A stretch of DNA of 64,000 nucleotides, taken from Nematostella vectensis. Its lineage: Eukaryota; Cnidaria; Anthozoa; Actiniaria; Edwardsiidae. The position numbers and the translations under genes are program-made. Positions 35,101 through 44,800 of the stretch are shown piece by piece. Each line of letters begins with the position of its first letter. Position 1 is the first letter of the stretch. The notes under the pieces were generated by a model, which did no database searches, was not told the origin of the DNA, and worked only from the letters and a program-made list of their open reading frames with translations. The stretch spans positions 9,263,719 through 9,327,718 of the forward strand of contig NC_064046.1 in NCBI RefSeq assembly GCF_932526225.1, in the 5' to 3' direction.

Positions 35101-35466
35101 AATATCTTAACAAATGCTAAGCAAGGGACTATTTTGTTTCGTTTCTACGGATTGTTTTTATATGGCTTGCTTTGCGCAAAGCTACAAAACAGCATCACTA
35201 ACTTGAAAGTTATTTGAAAAAGGTTTAAAGGTTTCGATCTATCCAAATAAGTATAGCATATAAGCGAATCGAGGAGATTGCAATTATTCCAAGAAGTAAA
35301 GAACTTTAGCAAAAGAAGAAATCTTCAAAACAAGAATATTAGTAGTTCATTTGGAATTCGGTTCTCGCATAGTTCAAGGTGACAACCACACGCGGAGACG
35401 AAGAAAGTTCTCACTTACCAAACATCGATGAACGATCCTCCGCTTGGGTCTGCTTTCATTAGCCAT
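17191..35466 (-). CDS. JARID2: JARID2, JmjC/ARID protein, PRC2 accessory subunit (22 coding exons placed)
   Basis: Nuclear protein that recruits and stimulates Polycomb Repressive Complex 2. Coding exons, 5' to 3': 35466-35419, 33448-32823, 32586-32521, 31312-31224, 30344-30019, 29552-27900, 27477-27407, 27288-27201, 26791-26723, 26608-26552, 26225-26154, 25824-25729, 23926-23834, 23526-23408, 23060-22990, 22385-22271, 21885-21798, 21715-21626, 21463-21368, 20157-20099, 18361-18270, 17301-17191. Phases agree across every junction except 20099/18361, where one exon is still missing. About 1,400 codons are placed; vertebrate JARID2 has about 1,250. Order: PRC2-binding N-terminus, JmjN, ARID, JmjC, C-terminal Cys-rich segment. 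The start ATG (35464-35466) gives MANESRPKRRIVHR, like the vertebrate start. The 3' end is unresolved. The family call is firm from several collinear motifs. Confidence 0.93.
18650..19220. mobile_element. Probable hAT-like MITE in a JARID2 intron
   Basis: The left end CAGTGTTCGTC and right-end complement CAGGGTTTGTACATGTCC are similar. Both are followed inward by TTCAAGG/CCTTGAA-rich subterminal sequence (ATTCAAGGACTTTCAAGG on one side, CAAGCACTTTCAAGGTTTTC on the other). There is no open frame and the target duplication is unclear. Confidence 0.4.
20730..20775. repeat. (CAA)n microsatellite
   Basis: Roughly 15 CAA triplets with one A insertion, in a JARID2 intron. Confidence 0.9.
21368..23060 (-). 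CDS. JARID2: JARID2 exons 15-19: JmjC domain without iron-binding residues
   Basis: Exons 23060-22990, 22385-22271, 21885-21798, 21715-21626 and 21463-21368. Landmarks: SGWNLNVFPRLKGSILRH, LPWLSIGMVFST, LSYLHTSADKVWYGVPE, VSPSNLLRETGLTVTRLVQ, GQFVVVSPK, and GYSISESVAFAFPDWL. Active KDM5 enzymes have HxE in the WH-ED segment and a distal His; here the segment is STDRWKVHPLQ and the distal position reads ESVAFA. It is therefore predicted inactive as a demethylase, as in vertebrate JARID2. The preceding exons 23926-23834 (KYHSAVSFQRVARN) and 23526-23408 (REYWRII, GSCFPVGKNNPYS) are the conserved ARID-JmjC linker. Confidence 0.9.
22690..22990. repeat. Pyrimidine-rich minisatellite touching a JARID2 splice donor
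   Basis: Degenerate units of about 35 bp of the type CTCCCTGTTTCGTTCTCTAT followed by TCATTCACATTCCAT, repeated about eight times. The last unit (CTATTCGCTCACCTTCCA) contains the complement of the GTGAGC donor of exon 23060-22990. On the JARID2 sense strand the intron therefore begins in a purine-rich repeat. Confidence 0.75.
24307..24560. repeat. 37-bp tandem repeat with internal palindrome, JARID2 intron
   Basis: ACTG landmarks at 24308, 24345, 24382, 24419, 24456 and 24493 give an exact 37-bp period, plus a final degenerate copy. Each unit carries TATAAATTTATA, a perfect palindrome, followed by CATTCCTTTTTGAACTC. Confidence 0.9.
26154..27477 (-). CDS. JARID2: JARID2 exons 7-11: ARID DNA-binding domain
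   Basis: Five short exons (27477-27407, 27288-27201, 26791-26723, 26608-26552, 26225-26154), all in phase. Motifs in order: RQLVHRLKER, WGPVEIKLACIEKHLK, IGGMDVDLLEVSRIMAEFGG, IDAKKWGKVADTLRIPKT, and AQDRIGKLQDVYCRFLLSYD. This matches the AT-rich interaction domain, a helix-turn-helix DNA binder; the WG, GG and KKW positions are the usual landmarks. Intron positions split almost every helix. Confidence 0.9.
27900..29552 (-). CDS. JARID2: JARID2 exon 6: long disordered exon ending in the JmjN domain
   Basis: A single 1,653-bp exon, exactly 551 codons, phase 0 at both ends (TTGAAG acceptor, GTAGGG donor). Most of it is Pro/Ser/Thr-rich and low in order. Two VIDLC repeats (RVIDLCGD and PVIDLCDP) are short conserved-looking islands. 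A Lys-rich block (KKNNSEKSKRKEDKKSPKKK) precedes the JmjN motif PVLRPTEEEFKDPIKYLQSV followed by KKYGICLIEPPESWK. JmjN packs against JmjC. Confidence 0.9.
30442..30803. mobile_element. MITE copy 1 in a JARID2 intron
   Basis: The left end TACACTCTTTTTATTTATTT and the right end AAAAAAAGAGTGTA are inverted repeats continuing into TATAAGAAC and GTTCTTATA, probably with TA duplication. Internal block AGGCTGGACCATTCTTATTT is shared in inverse orientation with 33883-34219. Confidence 0.6.
31224..31312 (-). CDS. JARID2: JARID2 exon 4: TEDFLTFLCLRG PRC2-contact motif
   Basis: An 89-bp exon between TATATAG and GGTAATA signals. It has an acidic lead (LEDEDEYENPD), then RARTEDFLTFLCLRG. TEDFLTFLCLRG is identical to a conserved stretch of the vertebrate JARID2 N-terminus, in the region that contacts the PRC2 core. 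Such identity in an otherwise divergent region implies strong constraint. Confidence 0.88.
31386..32272. mobile_element. Non-autonomous DNA transposon with a nested MITE, JARID2 intron
   Basis: Outer inverted ends CATACCTGCCAAC (31386) and GTTGGCAGGTATG (to 32272); CCCGGTTTTTATC-type subterminal sequence lies inside the right end. Within it, GGCCCATTTACAC and GTGTAAATGGGCC flank a small fold-back near 32155-32213, with TTTAGTTGACAACTTTTAG repeats around 31910-32000. The outer left end is 74 bp from the TEDFLTFLCLRG exon. A short plus frame at 31541-31801 shows no known domain. Confidence 0.5.
32521..32586 (-). CDS. JARID2: JARID2 exon 3: AQRKFA motif methylated by PRC2
   Basis: A 66-bp exon bounded by CAG and GTAAGT, in phase. 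It encodes LSHGLAQRKFASPQHSS. The core AQRKFA matches the segment around Lys116 of human JARID2, which PRC2 methylates so that EED can bind it. By my count the lysine is residue 235 here. Confidence 0.85.
32823..33448 (-). CDS. JARID2: JARID2 exon 2: ubiquitin-interaction motif and basic Ser-rich tract
   Basis: Continues directly in phase from exon 1. EEELALRRALQAS (about residues 25-37) fits the ubiquitin-interaction consensus (acidic run, hydrophobic, x-x-Ala-x-x-x-Ser) and sits where vertebrate JARID2 has the motif that reads ubiquitinated H2A. The rest is Lys/Arg/Ser-rich and disordered, with KKRKVRSCSPSSSRSPSPRP acting as a probable nuclear localisation and phosphorylation region. It ends in a GTAAGT donor after a Lys/Arg cluster. 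Confidence 0.85.
33883..34219. mobile_element. MITE copy 2 in JARID2 intron 1
   Basis: Ends GCACTCTTTTTTTATAAGAA and the complement of TTCTTATAATAAAAAAGAGC. Same family as 30442-30803 but inverted. No coding capacity. Confidence 0.6.
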
Positions 35467-35852
35467 GCTGATTTCTTGATGGAGTATAAACTGGGAATGC
35501 AAAAGAGTGGATTAGAATAATGCCAAACAATCTACCACGTGCTTCTTCCCCGCCATGTCTTCAGATCAAGTCTTCTCAAGTCCTCACGGTCTGTAAACAC
35601 AGAACGGCTTGTATCGGAGACTCACAAATCGTCAGCGGGTGTACTCTGAAGCCACCGCGTGTTCAGAACTTGATAGCGGAGCTTCCACTTAAAATATGCT
35701 ACATTAATCATTTTGGTCAGCAGTAGCTCACGGCAAGGCGGTATTCTCAGCGGTACTTGTATGCAATGAATGCGTATTGAGACACTGAGCGTGCATCGAA
35801 GACCCGCTGTTTTCCGGAAGTGGAATGATTATGTTTGAGTATCGGGGTAGGC
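35467..35852. promoter_or_regulatory. Head-to-head promoter region of JARID2 and MTG2
   Basis: The ATG of JARID2 (minus, 35466) and the ATG of MTG2 (plus, 35853) are 386 bp apart and diverge. The interval is locally GC-richer than nearby introns, with CCGCG and CGGCG runs, and no TATA box is obvious in a fixed place. It must hold both 5' UTRs and start sites, so a shared bidirectional promoter is the simplest reading. Confidence 0.6.
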
Positions 35853-38800
35853 ATGACACTTTGTAGCCTAGGGAAAAATGTGGATTTCGGAACTAATGCA
35901 GCTAGGCAACTGATAAAGCTTTCGGTTTGTCATTTCTGCTCCAAGCATAATGTAAGTTATGTGGTTTTTCTATTATTAAGTAACAATTCTGTAAAAAATC
36001 TTATTCAAGTGAAATAGGTGAAAAAACACATTTCTAATTAAAAATTACTGCAACAGTCTATTTAGGAGCTTACTCAATGCTAAGTCACCCTGAACTCTCA
36101 TCAACCATCTTCAACCATCAACTCAGATTTAACCTTTATATGGTTGATTGTTCTATTTTCTATGTCAAGAAGATTTAAAGTTACATTAGAACTTGACAAG
36201 TCACACTTCTGTGCACCAAGGTGCACAAATATCTTATATTTTGTGTGACCTCTGTCTACTTAGTAGAGCTTGATTTATTTCTTTTTATTTTCAGGATAGG
36301 AAATTTATAGATTGGAAAAAAGTAATTGTAAAGGCTGGCGATGGTGGAAATGGCCTGACACATTTTAAGAGATTAAGGTACATCCAACATAGGGATCTCT
36401 GGTTGGCGTTATTACGGCTGAACATCATTTTTAAGCGGTCTGGAGGCTGGGGAAGAGAGGGAGATGGGAGGCAGGCAACCAAGATATCACATGTTCTTTA
36501 TCTTTTGAAAAAGCATTTTAAAACGTTTTATTTCATTTCCTTTTCCACATAATCCAATTTGCGATTCTAAGAAATTCACTAGATTTTTTTTCTGGGTCAG
36601 GGGTGGTAGGTATATATATATAATTTAGTTGAATCAGTTTGTCTTAACTTTTGTCATACCCCAGTGGTAAATCCACGGGGATGTCCAGGAGAACTGGTAC
36701 CCCCCCCCCCCTCAGACATAAATTTTAGGAGAAATGTATGGTGGCTAAAAATTTGTAAAAAATTACTTTCCTAATTTCCCCATCATACATTTATCATTGG
36801 TACCCCCCCTTTTTAAGTTTTGGATAAAAAAAGGATTTATTATTTCACAAATTCCAGATTCCAACCCAAAGGAGGACCTGATGGCGGAGATGGTGGGCGG
36901 GGAGGCAGTGTCATTCTGTCTGCTGACTCCTCCTTACAGGAACTTGCGCATGTCAAGAAGCACCTCAAAGCAGAGAATGGAGGGAGTGGGGGGATTGACA
37001 ATCGACATGGGAAAAATGCTTCAGATTTAATTGTCAAGGTAGACAATGTTTTTAAGTAAGCTTGAAAAGGATTACTTCCCATAAAATGCCTGAATGCCTC
37101 ATAATAAAAGGAGGAGTTGACTTAGTTTAGATGCCTTTCTTTTCATGTACCGTTCCAAATATTTATTTGCATTTGGAACAGCACATGAAAAGAACAGCGT
37201 TTGTCTTAGCCCTGAAGAAGTGTAATTAAAGACGAAAATTTGGCAGAGTCGAATACCAGTTTTTGGTGTATTGTATTTATCTTTCTGGTTCATAGCCTGA
37301 GTATCAGGCGATTTTGTTTTTCAAAAGTTTGAGAGGAAAAATAAAAGTATGCCTGACACAAATACTAGACCCGACGCCTGCCGCCCCTTTTCAGGCCTTT
37401 GTCAAAATATGTTGGCTGTCAATTTTCCAATGACTCGCATAGCGGCACAATTAAATGCCCAAATAAAAAAATACATTGGTGTTACATGCAAGGGTAATAA
37501 TTTTAGTAACGACGAGCCCCGGTGAGGGTAACTTTATGCTAAATGATTTGAAACACAAAGATAGTTCACGGCTCAGGAGATTTACGTATAATATATATAT
37601 CTTTAAGTATATCCACACATTACTACAGGATATTCACATCACCAATTTACTACAGGCTTTTTCCTCTGAATAGACAAACCGCTGCTTGAACACAAATGCC
37701 ATTATTTGATAAGCTCACTCGATCATCAACTCACAAGACATGGCGCAAAAAACCCCAAGCATTCTTCGTGCTCTCACAGACAAATTTCTCGAATATTCTG
37801 CGCCTGGTCTGTCTAACAATTTGATAGAAACTACTAATAATGTCAGTAGTATTAAGCAGCTTCTATGACATCCAACAGCTTTGATATAACTAGTACATCT
37901 TCGCTTCAAAAAACGAGAAAAAAAGACACGCAATGGCCGGCCTGGGCAAGGCATTTGAATATCTAACCTGGTATCAGGCAGAAGTTTTCCGAAGAAAATG
38001 AGGAGAGGAAAAAGACATTTAAAAAAAATGTTATAGAAAACGATTTCTCTGATTTCTATCGACCGCGTTAGAAACATAGGAGTGCCTGATACTCAGGTTA
38101 TCTGGTTCACGAACATGACTATTTGGGTTTTTGTATTTACAGGGAAGTTACCACTCAAACATTCTACCCAATTCCACCCAGTTATCACCCCTCCCCTTTT
38201 TCATTGTCACACCTCAAACTGCTAAATTCATGTTTAAGGTACCTCTAGGGACTATAGCAACTCACAACAAAGAAGTGATAGCAGACATCTCAGAGGAAGG
38301 GGAGTCCTGTGTAATTGCCCAAGGAGGAGAGGGAGGACTGGGAAATGCCACATTCAAGACAGCCACTGACCAGGCCCCAGAGAAAAGTAGCCAGGGGACC
38401 CCTGGTCAGGAGAGAGTTATTGAGCTGGAACTCAAGACAATTGCTGATGTTGGTCTGGTAAGTGATTGGATGGCGCTGATGAAGCCAGGGGCTAGGGTGC
38501 TGCCATAACCAGGAAGGGGGGGGGGGGGCGGCACTGGTGTAACCAGTGTGTTATAATATTATTTGTTTTGGGCCCCCTGTGGCCCCTTATGTATCTTATG
38601 GGCCCCCCCGAGGATGGGGCTCCTCGTTGTCTTATGTTGTAGTTTTTTCACTCGGTAGATTTGATTTTGTAGAGCTTTATTGTAAAAGAAACAACCGAAT
38701 TTTGAAGTAAACACTTTTTATTACATGGTGTCAGAAGTGGTTAACCACTGGAGAATATTAATTGTTAAAGAAAAGTCGACAAAACAAGGAAACGATGGCC

Positions 38801-41800
38801 GAAAGTGGGGAAATGTATCATCGAGCTCCGGGACCTTTGGTGTTGGATGCGAATGCATCAGAAAATTGGAGAAAGTTCCTAATGCAGTTCGAAATTTACT
38901 TGGTTGCAAAAGGAAAGGACGACAAGGGAGATAAGTTAAAAGTTAATTTGTTACTTAACTGTGCTGGACCGAGTGCAATTGAAGAGTATAGCCACTTTGT
39001 GTATACTGCAGGCGAGAGTAATGAATCTTATGGTGATGTGTGCCGAAAGTTCCATGAACTTTGTCGAGGAGCTAAGAATGTCATTTATGAGCGACTGCTT
39101 TTCAATCATAGAAACCAAAAGGAGGGTGAACGAATTGACAACTTTGTTAGTGAGCTAAAACGGCTTTCATTAAACTGTGACTTTGGAGCACTTAGAGATT
39201 CATTGATACGAGACCGTATTGTGGGGGGAGTAACCAGCGATGAATTGCGAGGGGAGTTGTTGAAAAAGCCAGACCTTACCCTACAAACCGCGCATGATTA
39301 CTGCAGAACTTATGAGGCGACTGAGCTGCAGAAGTATAAGTTTGTTCCACAGACAGTAGTCCCAAGTAAAACAGTGTCTGTGCAACCAGTCCAAGTTAAG
39401 AAAGAACAGCCATCTTGTAAGTTCTGTGGATATCGCCATTCATTTGCACACCCAACACGATGCCCAGCCTTTAAAAGGAATTGCAAGATTTGTAGCAAAA
39501 CAGGCCATTTTGCAAAGATGTGTAAAAACAAACAGAAAAAAGATCCAGAAGTGCATGTGGTGGAACAGGAGTATGACTCAAGTGACAGCAACGAAACCCA
39601 CACATACTTTGGATCCATTGAAGTCGGAAGCGTGTTACAGAACCAGCAACCCAAAAAGAGCCTGATAAAAGTCATGATAGCAGGAAAAGAGGTCAAACTG
39701 AAAGCAGACACGGGTGCGGAGGCTACTGTCATCCCCTACAACTTGTACAAGAGCATCACCAACAAGCCGTTGAAACGTGTACACCAGCCTTTGAAGGGCT
39801 GGCTTGCGACTAAGCCCATCTACCCTAAAGGATGTGTCCGCCTTCCAACACAGTACAAAGATCGAAAGATAGATCTGTTATATCTTGTAGTTGATGGAGA
39901 GTTCACCCCACTACTAAGTTGTGAGGCTTGCCTTGATCTTGAAGTCCTACAGTTCATGGATCTCACATTGCTAGATTCACCATCAGCACAAACATCAAAC
40001 ATCGACTTGTCCAGAGAACAAAGCAAAAGTACCACAACCCTCACAAGTGACCCTGTTCTGAAAGATTACCTTGATTGCTTCAGTAACAAACCAGGAATGT
40101 TACCCAACAAAGTACACCTAGAGGTAGACTCTGCAGTAACTCCAGTTATACACGCACCCAGAAAGATCCCAGTATCCATGTTAGACCCAACTCAACAGAA
40201 GCTGAGAGAGATGGAAGAAGATGGGATCATTGTTAAAGAAGAAGAACATACCCCTTGGGTCTCTTCGATGTTAGTAATCGATAAACGAAAAGGCAAAGAA
40301 AAGAAAAGCCCACCAACCAAAGACAACATCAGAATATGTATAGACCCACGTGACCTCAATAGAGCCCTCAAGAGACCCCATTATCCGATGGCCACAGTGG
40401 AACAGGTTGCCAACAAACTCACCGGTGCTGAAATATTCTCAACGTTGGATGCATGCAGCGGTTTTTGGCAACTACCAGTAGACGAAGAAAGCTCGAAGCT
40501 CCTGACTTTCAATACCCCCTGGGGTCGATACAGATTCCTGCGGCTCCCATTCGGCATAAGTTCCGCGCCCGAGATTTACCAACGAGAGATGGACCGACTC
40601 TTCGCAGGAGTACCAGTAGAAATAATCGTTGACGACTTTTTGATACATGGTGGAAATCAATGTGAGCTAGATCACAAGATGATTGCAGTATTGAAGAGGA
40701 GCCGTGAGATAGGTCTAAAGTTCAATCCACGTAAAGCCAAACTTCGAGTTCCTGAAGTCAGCTACGTTGGACACCTATTTACTGCAGACGGTTTAAAGCC
40801 TGATCCTTAAAAGGTAAGAGCTATCAACGAGATGCCTGCCCCGACCGATAAAGATGGCATACTACGTTTCCTAGGAACTGTAAACTATCTGGATAAATTT
40901 ATTGAACATAAAGCTGATCTCCAGGGCCCTATCTCGCAGCTAACAAGGAATGATACCGCATTCGTATGGGAGACACCTCAACAGCATGCATTTGACAAGC
41001 TCAAAGCAGTCATTACCTCAGCGCCAGTTTTAGCCTATTTTGACAACACCAAAGAGACAGTGCTTAATGTTGATGCAAGTGGCACGGGATTAGGTGCTGT
41101 GATTCTGCAGGACGAAAGACCTGTAGCATTTGGCTCAAAAACACTATCACCTGCTGAGACAAGGTATGCCAACATCGAGCGAGAGCTTCTGGCAATTGTC
41201 TGGGGAACTGAAAAGTTCCATACTTATGTTTATGGACGTCGTGTTGTAGTTGAAACCGACCACAAACCACTAGAAGCCATCTTCAAAAAGCCCTTGAATG
41301 AAGCACCACCGAGATTGCAGAGGATGTTGTTAAAGCTGACAAAGTATGACCTTGATGTTCGTTATGTGCCAGGAAAGAAACAATTCATCTCAGATTGCTT
41401 AAGCAGAGCCCCAGTTAGTGACACTAAACCAGTTAGTGAACCAGAAGAGATGATTGGAATCAACTTAATTGACAGTCTTGGTGTAGATTCAAGCACTTTG
41501 CAAAAATTCAAGGAAGCATCAAACTGCGATGTTACCTCTCAAGTGGTCATGGAATATGTCGTTAAAGGTTGGCCAGCAGAAAAACATCAACTTGATGAGC
41601 TAGCGAGAGAATACTGGAGTTTTAGAGAGGAACTTAGCGTAGAAGATGGTTTGTTATTCAAAGCAGACAGAATCATTGTCCCGAGATCGTTGAGGGCAGA
41701 GGTGCTAGAAGAAATTCATGGCGCACACATGGGTGAGAACAAAAGTCTCAGTTTTGCAAGAGAATATGTTTTCTGGCCCTCAATGACTGCACAGATCAAA

Positions 41801-44800
41801 GACAAGATTAGTTCCTGCTCCATATGTAATGCCTTCCGAAACCAACAGCCAAGAGAGACCCTACTACCACGTGAGGTTCCTGGATTGCCTTGGCAAGTGA
41901 TCAGTACTGACATCTTTGAATATGCCGGACATTCCTATTTGCTTGTTACCGATTTGTATTCAAAGTACTTTGAGATTGAGTTGTTACGCCAAACCACTGC
42001 TAATTGTGTTATCAATAACTTAAAGAAGATTTTTGCAAGGTTTGGGATCCCGGTGGAAGTTCTGAGCGACAATGGCTCCCAGTACAGTAACACTAGAAAC
42101 CTTTTTAATAGTTCACATGAGTTCAAAAAGTTTGCAGATGAGTGGGGTTTCCGTCACACCACAAGCTCTCCAGAGTATCCACAATCAAATGGAGCTGCCG
42201 AGAAAGCAGTTCAGACCGCAAAACGGATTTTAAAGAAAGCGGCTGCTGACAACAAAGATCCTTTTGAAGGATTACTCAAATACAGGAATACACCCTTTGA
42301 TGACTTAGGTGTGTCTCCAGCTCAGCTGCTAATGAGTAGGAGAACACGTACCCAACTACCGACTCATCGACGTTTGCTACTGCCTCAGCCTGTTGACCCA
42401 AATCAAGTTGTGAAGACATTGAAACATCGTCAGAGTGTTTCAAAAAAGTATTATGATAGTCATAGTCATGATCTCCCTCCTTTACAAGTTGGAGATAAGG
42501 TGCGTATCCGTCCAAACCGGGAGGCTGAGTGGAGGAAAGCAGAAGTATTGCCCCGATCGTACTTATTAGGAGATGAGCGTGGGCGTGTCTTCAGGAGAAA
42601 TCGACGACAAATCATTTCAACACCTAATGATCAATCGATGAGCACAAGTCCTTTTGTTATACCAGCCATTCCTCAACTACCACCAGAAAGTACCAACAAC
42701 CCCACACAGTTAAGCAATAATGTGACAGCATCGCCTACACCACCAAAGTCTTCTGAGAGGCAACACGAGACGACACCGATGAGCACAGCATCTGGCAGGG
42801 TTATCAAAAAACCACAAAGACTTATTGAACATTGTTAAGAACATTTATTGAACACTTAACCTAACACTTTGTTGAGAAGGGAGATGTTATAATATTATTT
42901 GTTTTGGGCCCCCTGTGGCCCCTTATGTATCTTATGGGCCCCCCGAGGATGGGGCTCCTCGTTGTCTTATGTTGTAGTTTTTTCACTCGGTAGATTTGAT
43001 TTTGTAGAGCTTTATTGTAAAAGAAACAACCGAATTTTGAAGTAAACACCTTTTATTACACAGTGGAAAGGGCATTGCATTTTACATTTTTACATTTATT
43101 TATTTGCATTCCATTTAAATTGATGGTATTGCGTAACATAATATGGCTTAAATGAGAGTATTCTGTCTTGATTTAAATGTTTTGCATATAAAGTGGGCTA
43201 CTTTCTTATTCACAAAAGGGTCAACATTATTAAGTAATGCTCCGTGTAAGAACTACGGTGAATCGATAGGTCCTGCGGCAATAGGGGTTCGTTAATTAAT
43301 ATTGCTATGCTTATTGGTTCAAGACGCTCTGCCCGCCAAATTTGAACTTTGGAGTCACATTTCTCTGAAATAAGTGCTCTTGCACTCATATTCATTAGGG
43401 GGCTTAGGTTCGAAGTAAGAAAGCTTTCAACCTTTGCATTTTTGTTAAAATCGTATGTTCGGAGCATGGAGAAATCCTTTTCGGATATCTGCTAATAGCT
43501 TTTTATACTTCACTTATTACAATTTTGCGCTTTGTCTCTTGCCAAAGCAAACATTCCGCTTGCTAAACGTGTGAAAATACGGTCTCACATTTCCAAAAGC
43601 CTGTTAGTGCGGTAGAATTTAGCTTTCCAAAGAAAGCCTCTTTTTCTTTCAAAGATTTTGACAACGATTTTCATGTTAAGATTGACAACTAAAACGATTC
43701 ACGCCTTTAAATAAAGTTACCAATTTTGCTTTATTCGATCCTCAATACAACTATTATCGCATACAAGCTACAGCAATAATGTTTACTGGAATTCACAGTA
43801 GTAGCAGTCCTCTAATTATTATTTCATCGACACAGACAGAACGCACAATATTTTCTTAAAACAAGCCGCAAGCAAGGTTTGTTCCATAAGCTCATTGATG
43901 AATTCGAGAGTGTCCAGCTTATAATCGGGGTCTCCGTCTTCGATACATAGTAGGCCATGAGGACTCACGGAAAATTTCTGCGAAGAAATTGTAATTCTTC
44001 TGGCTCCAGACGGGCTGCATTTATATTCACTATTTCTTTCAGCTTTTTGCATCCGCATAAGCATTCCACTGCTCTTACTGACAATTGCGGGTTATTGCTG
44101 ATATTTATATTTTACAATTTTCTAAAAAAATATCTTCGCTTCACCAAACGTATCTTCTACTTCAATGCATCGTTCTATGTCCTTTAGTTCTATGTCCCTT
44201 AGTTTAGTTGATGCTTTCATGAGTCGTATAGCATCAACTGATGACGGCAAAATTTGCCCTAGTGCAGAGGTTTCCTCAATGTCCTGTAAAAAAAGTACAC
44301 ACAAACTTAAGATTCCTTCTCCACTTCATTTCTTGAATATCAGAACTTATATAAAATACAAGGCAACTACAGTCAACTCCCTCAGAAGCGTCAGGAACTA
44401 AAAACAGTGTTACAAGCGCTGCCAGCTAATGAAAATGAAGAAAGACATTGTTTTAATGGAAAGGAAGACAAAACCCTGCATTTTGTTAAGTTACCCGCTA
44501 ACAATTTTTTCACTTAGACGGGAGTTTGCTGTACCTCAAAATTTCAGGGTGTCAAACCCCAGGATGTTTCGCTACATTCAAGGAATACATTCGGGCTTGT
44601 TGGTATTTACATTTCACCCAGCTTATAAATCAGGCTCACATAACTTATATTTACATATTCACATCGTAAACTCAAATGACAACTTCCCGTAATAAAACTC
44701 TTTTAGTAAAATAGAACGAGTAAAATATTTCGTTCCCTTCTGAACCAATTATTTGTCTCTCAAGTACTTATTGACCTATGAAACCTATGAGGTTTCCGGT

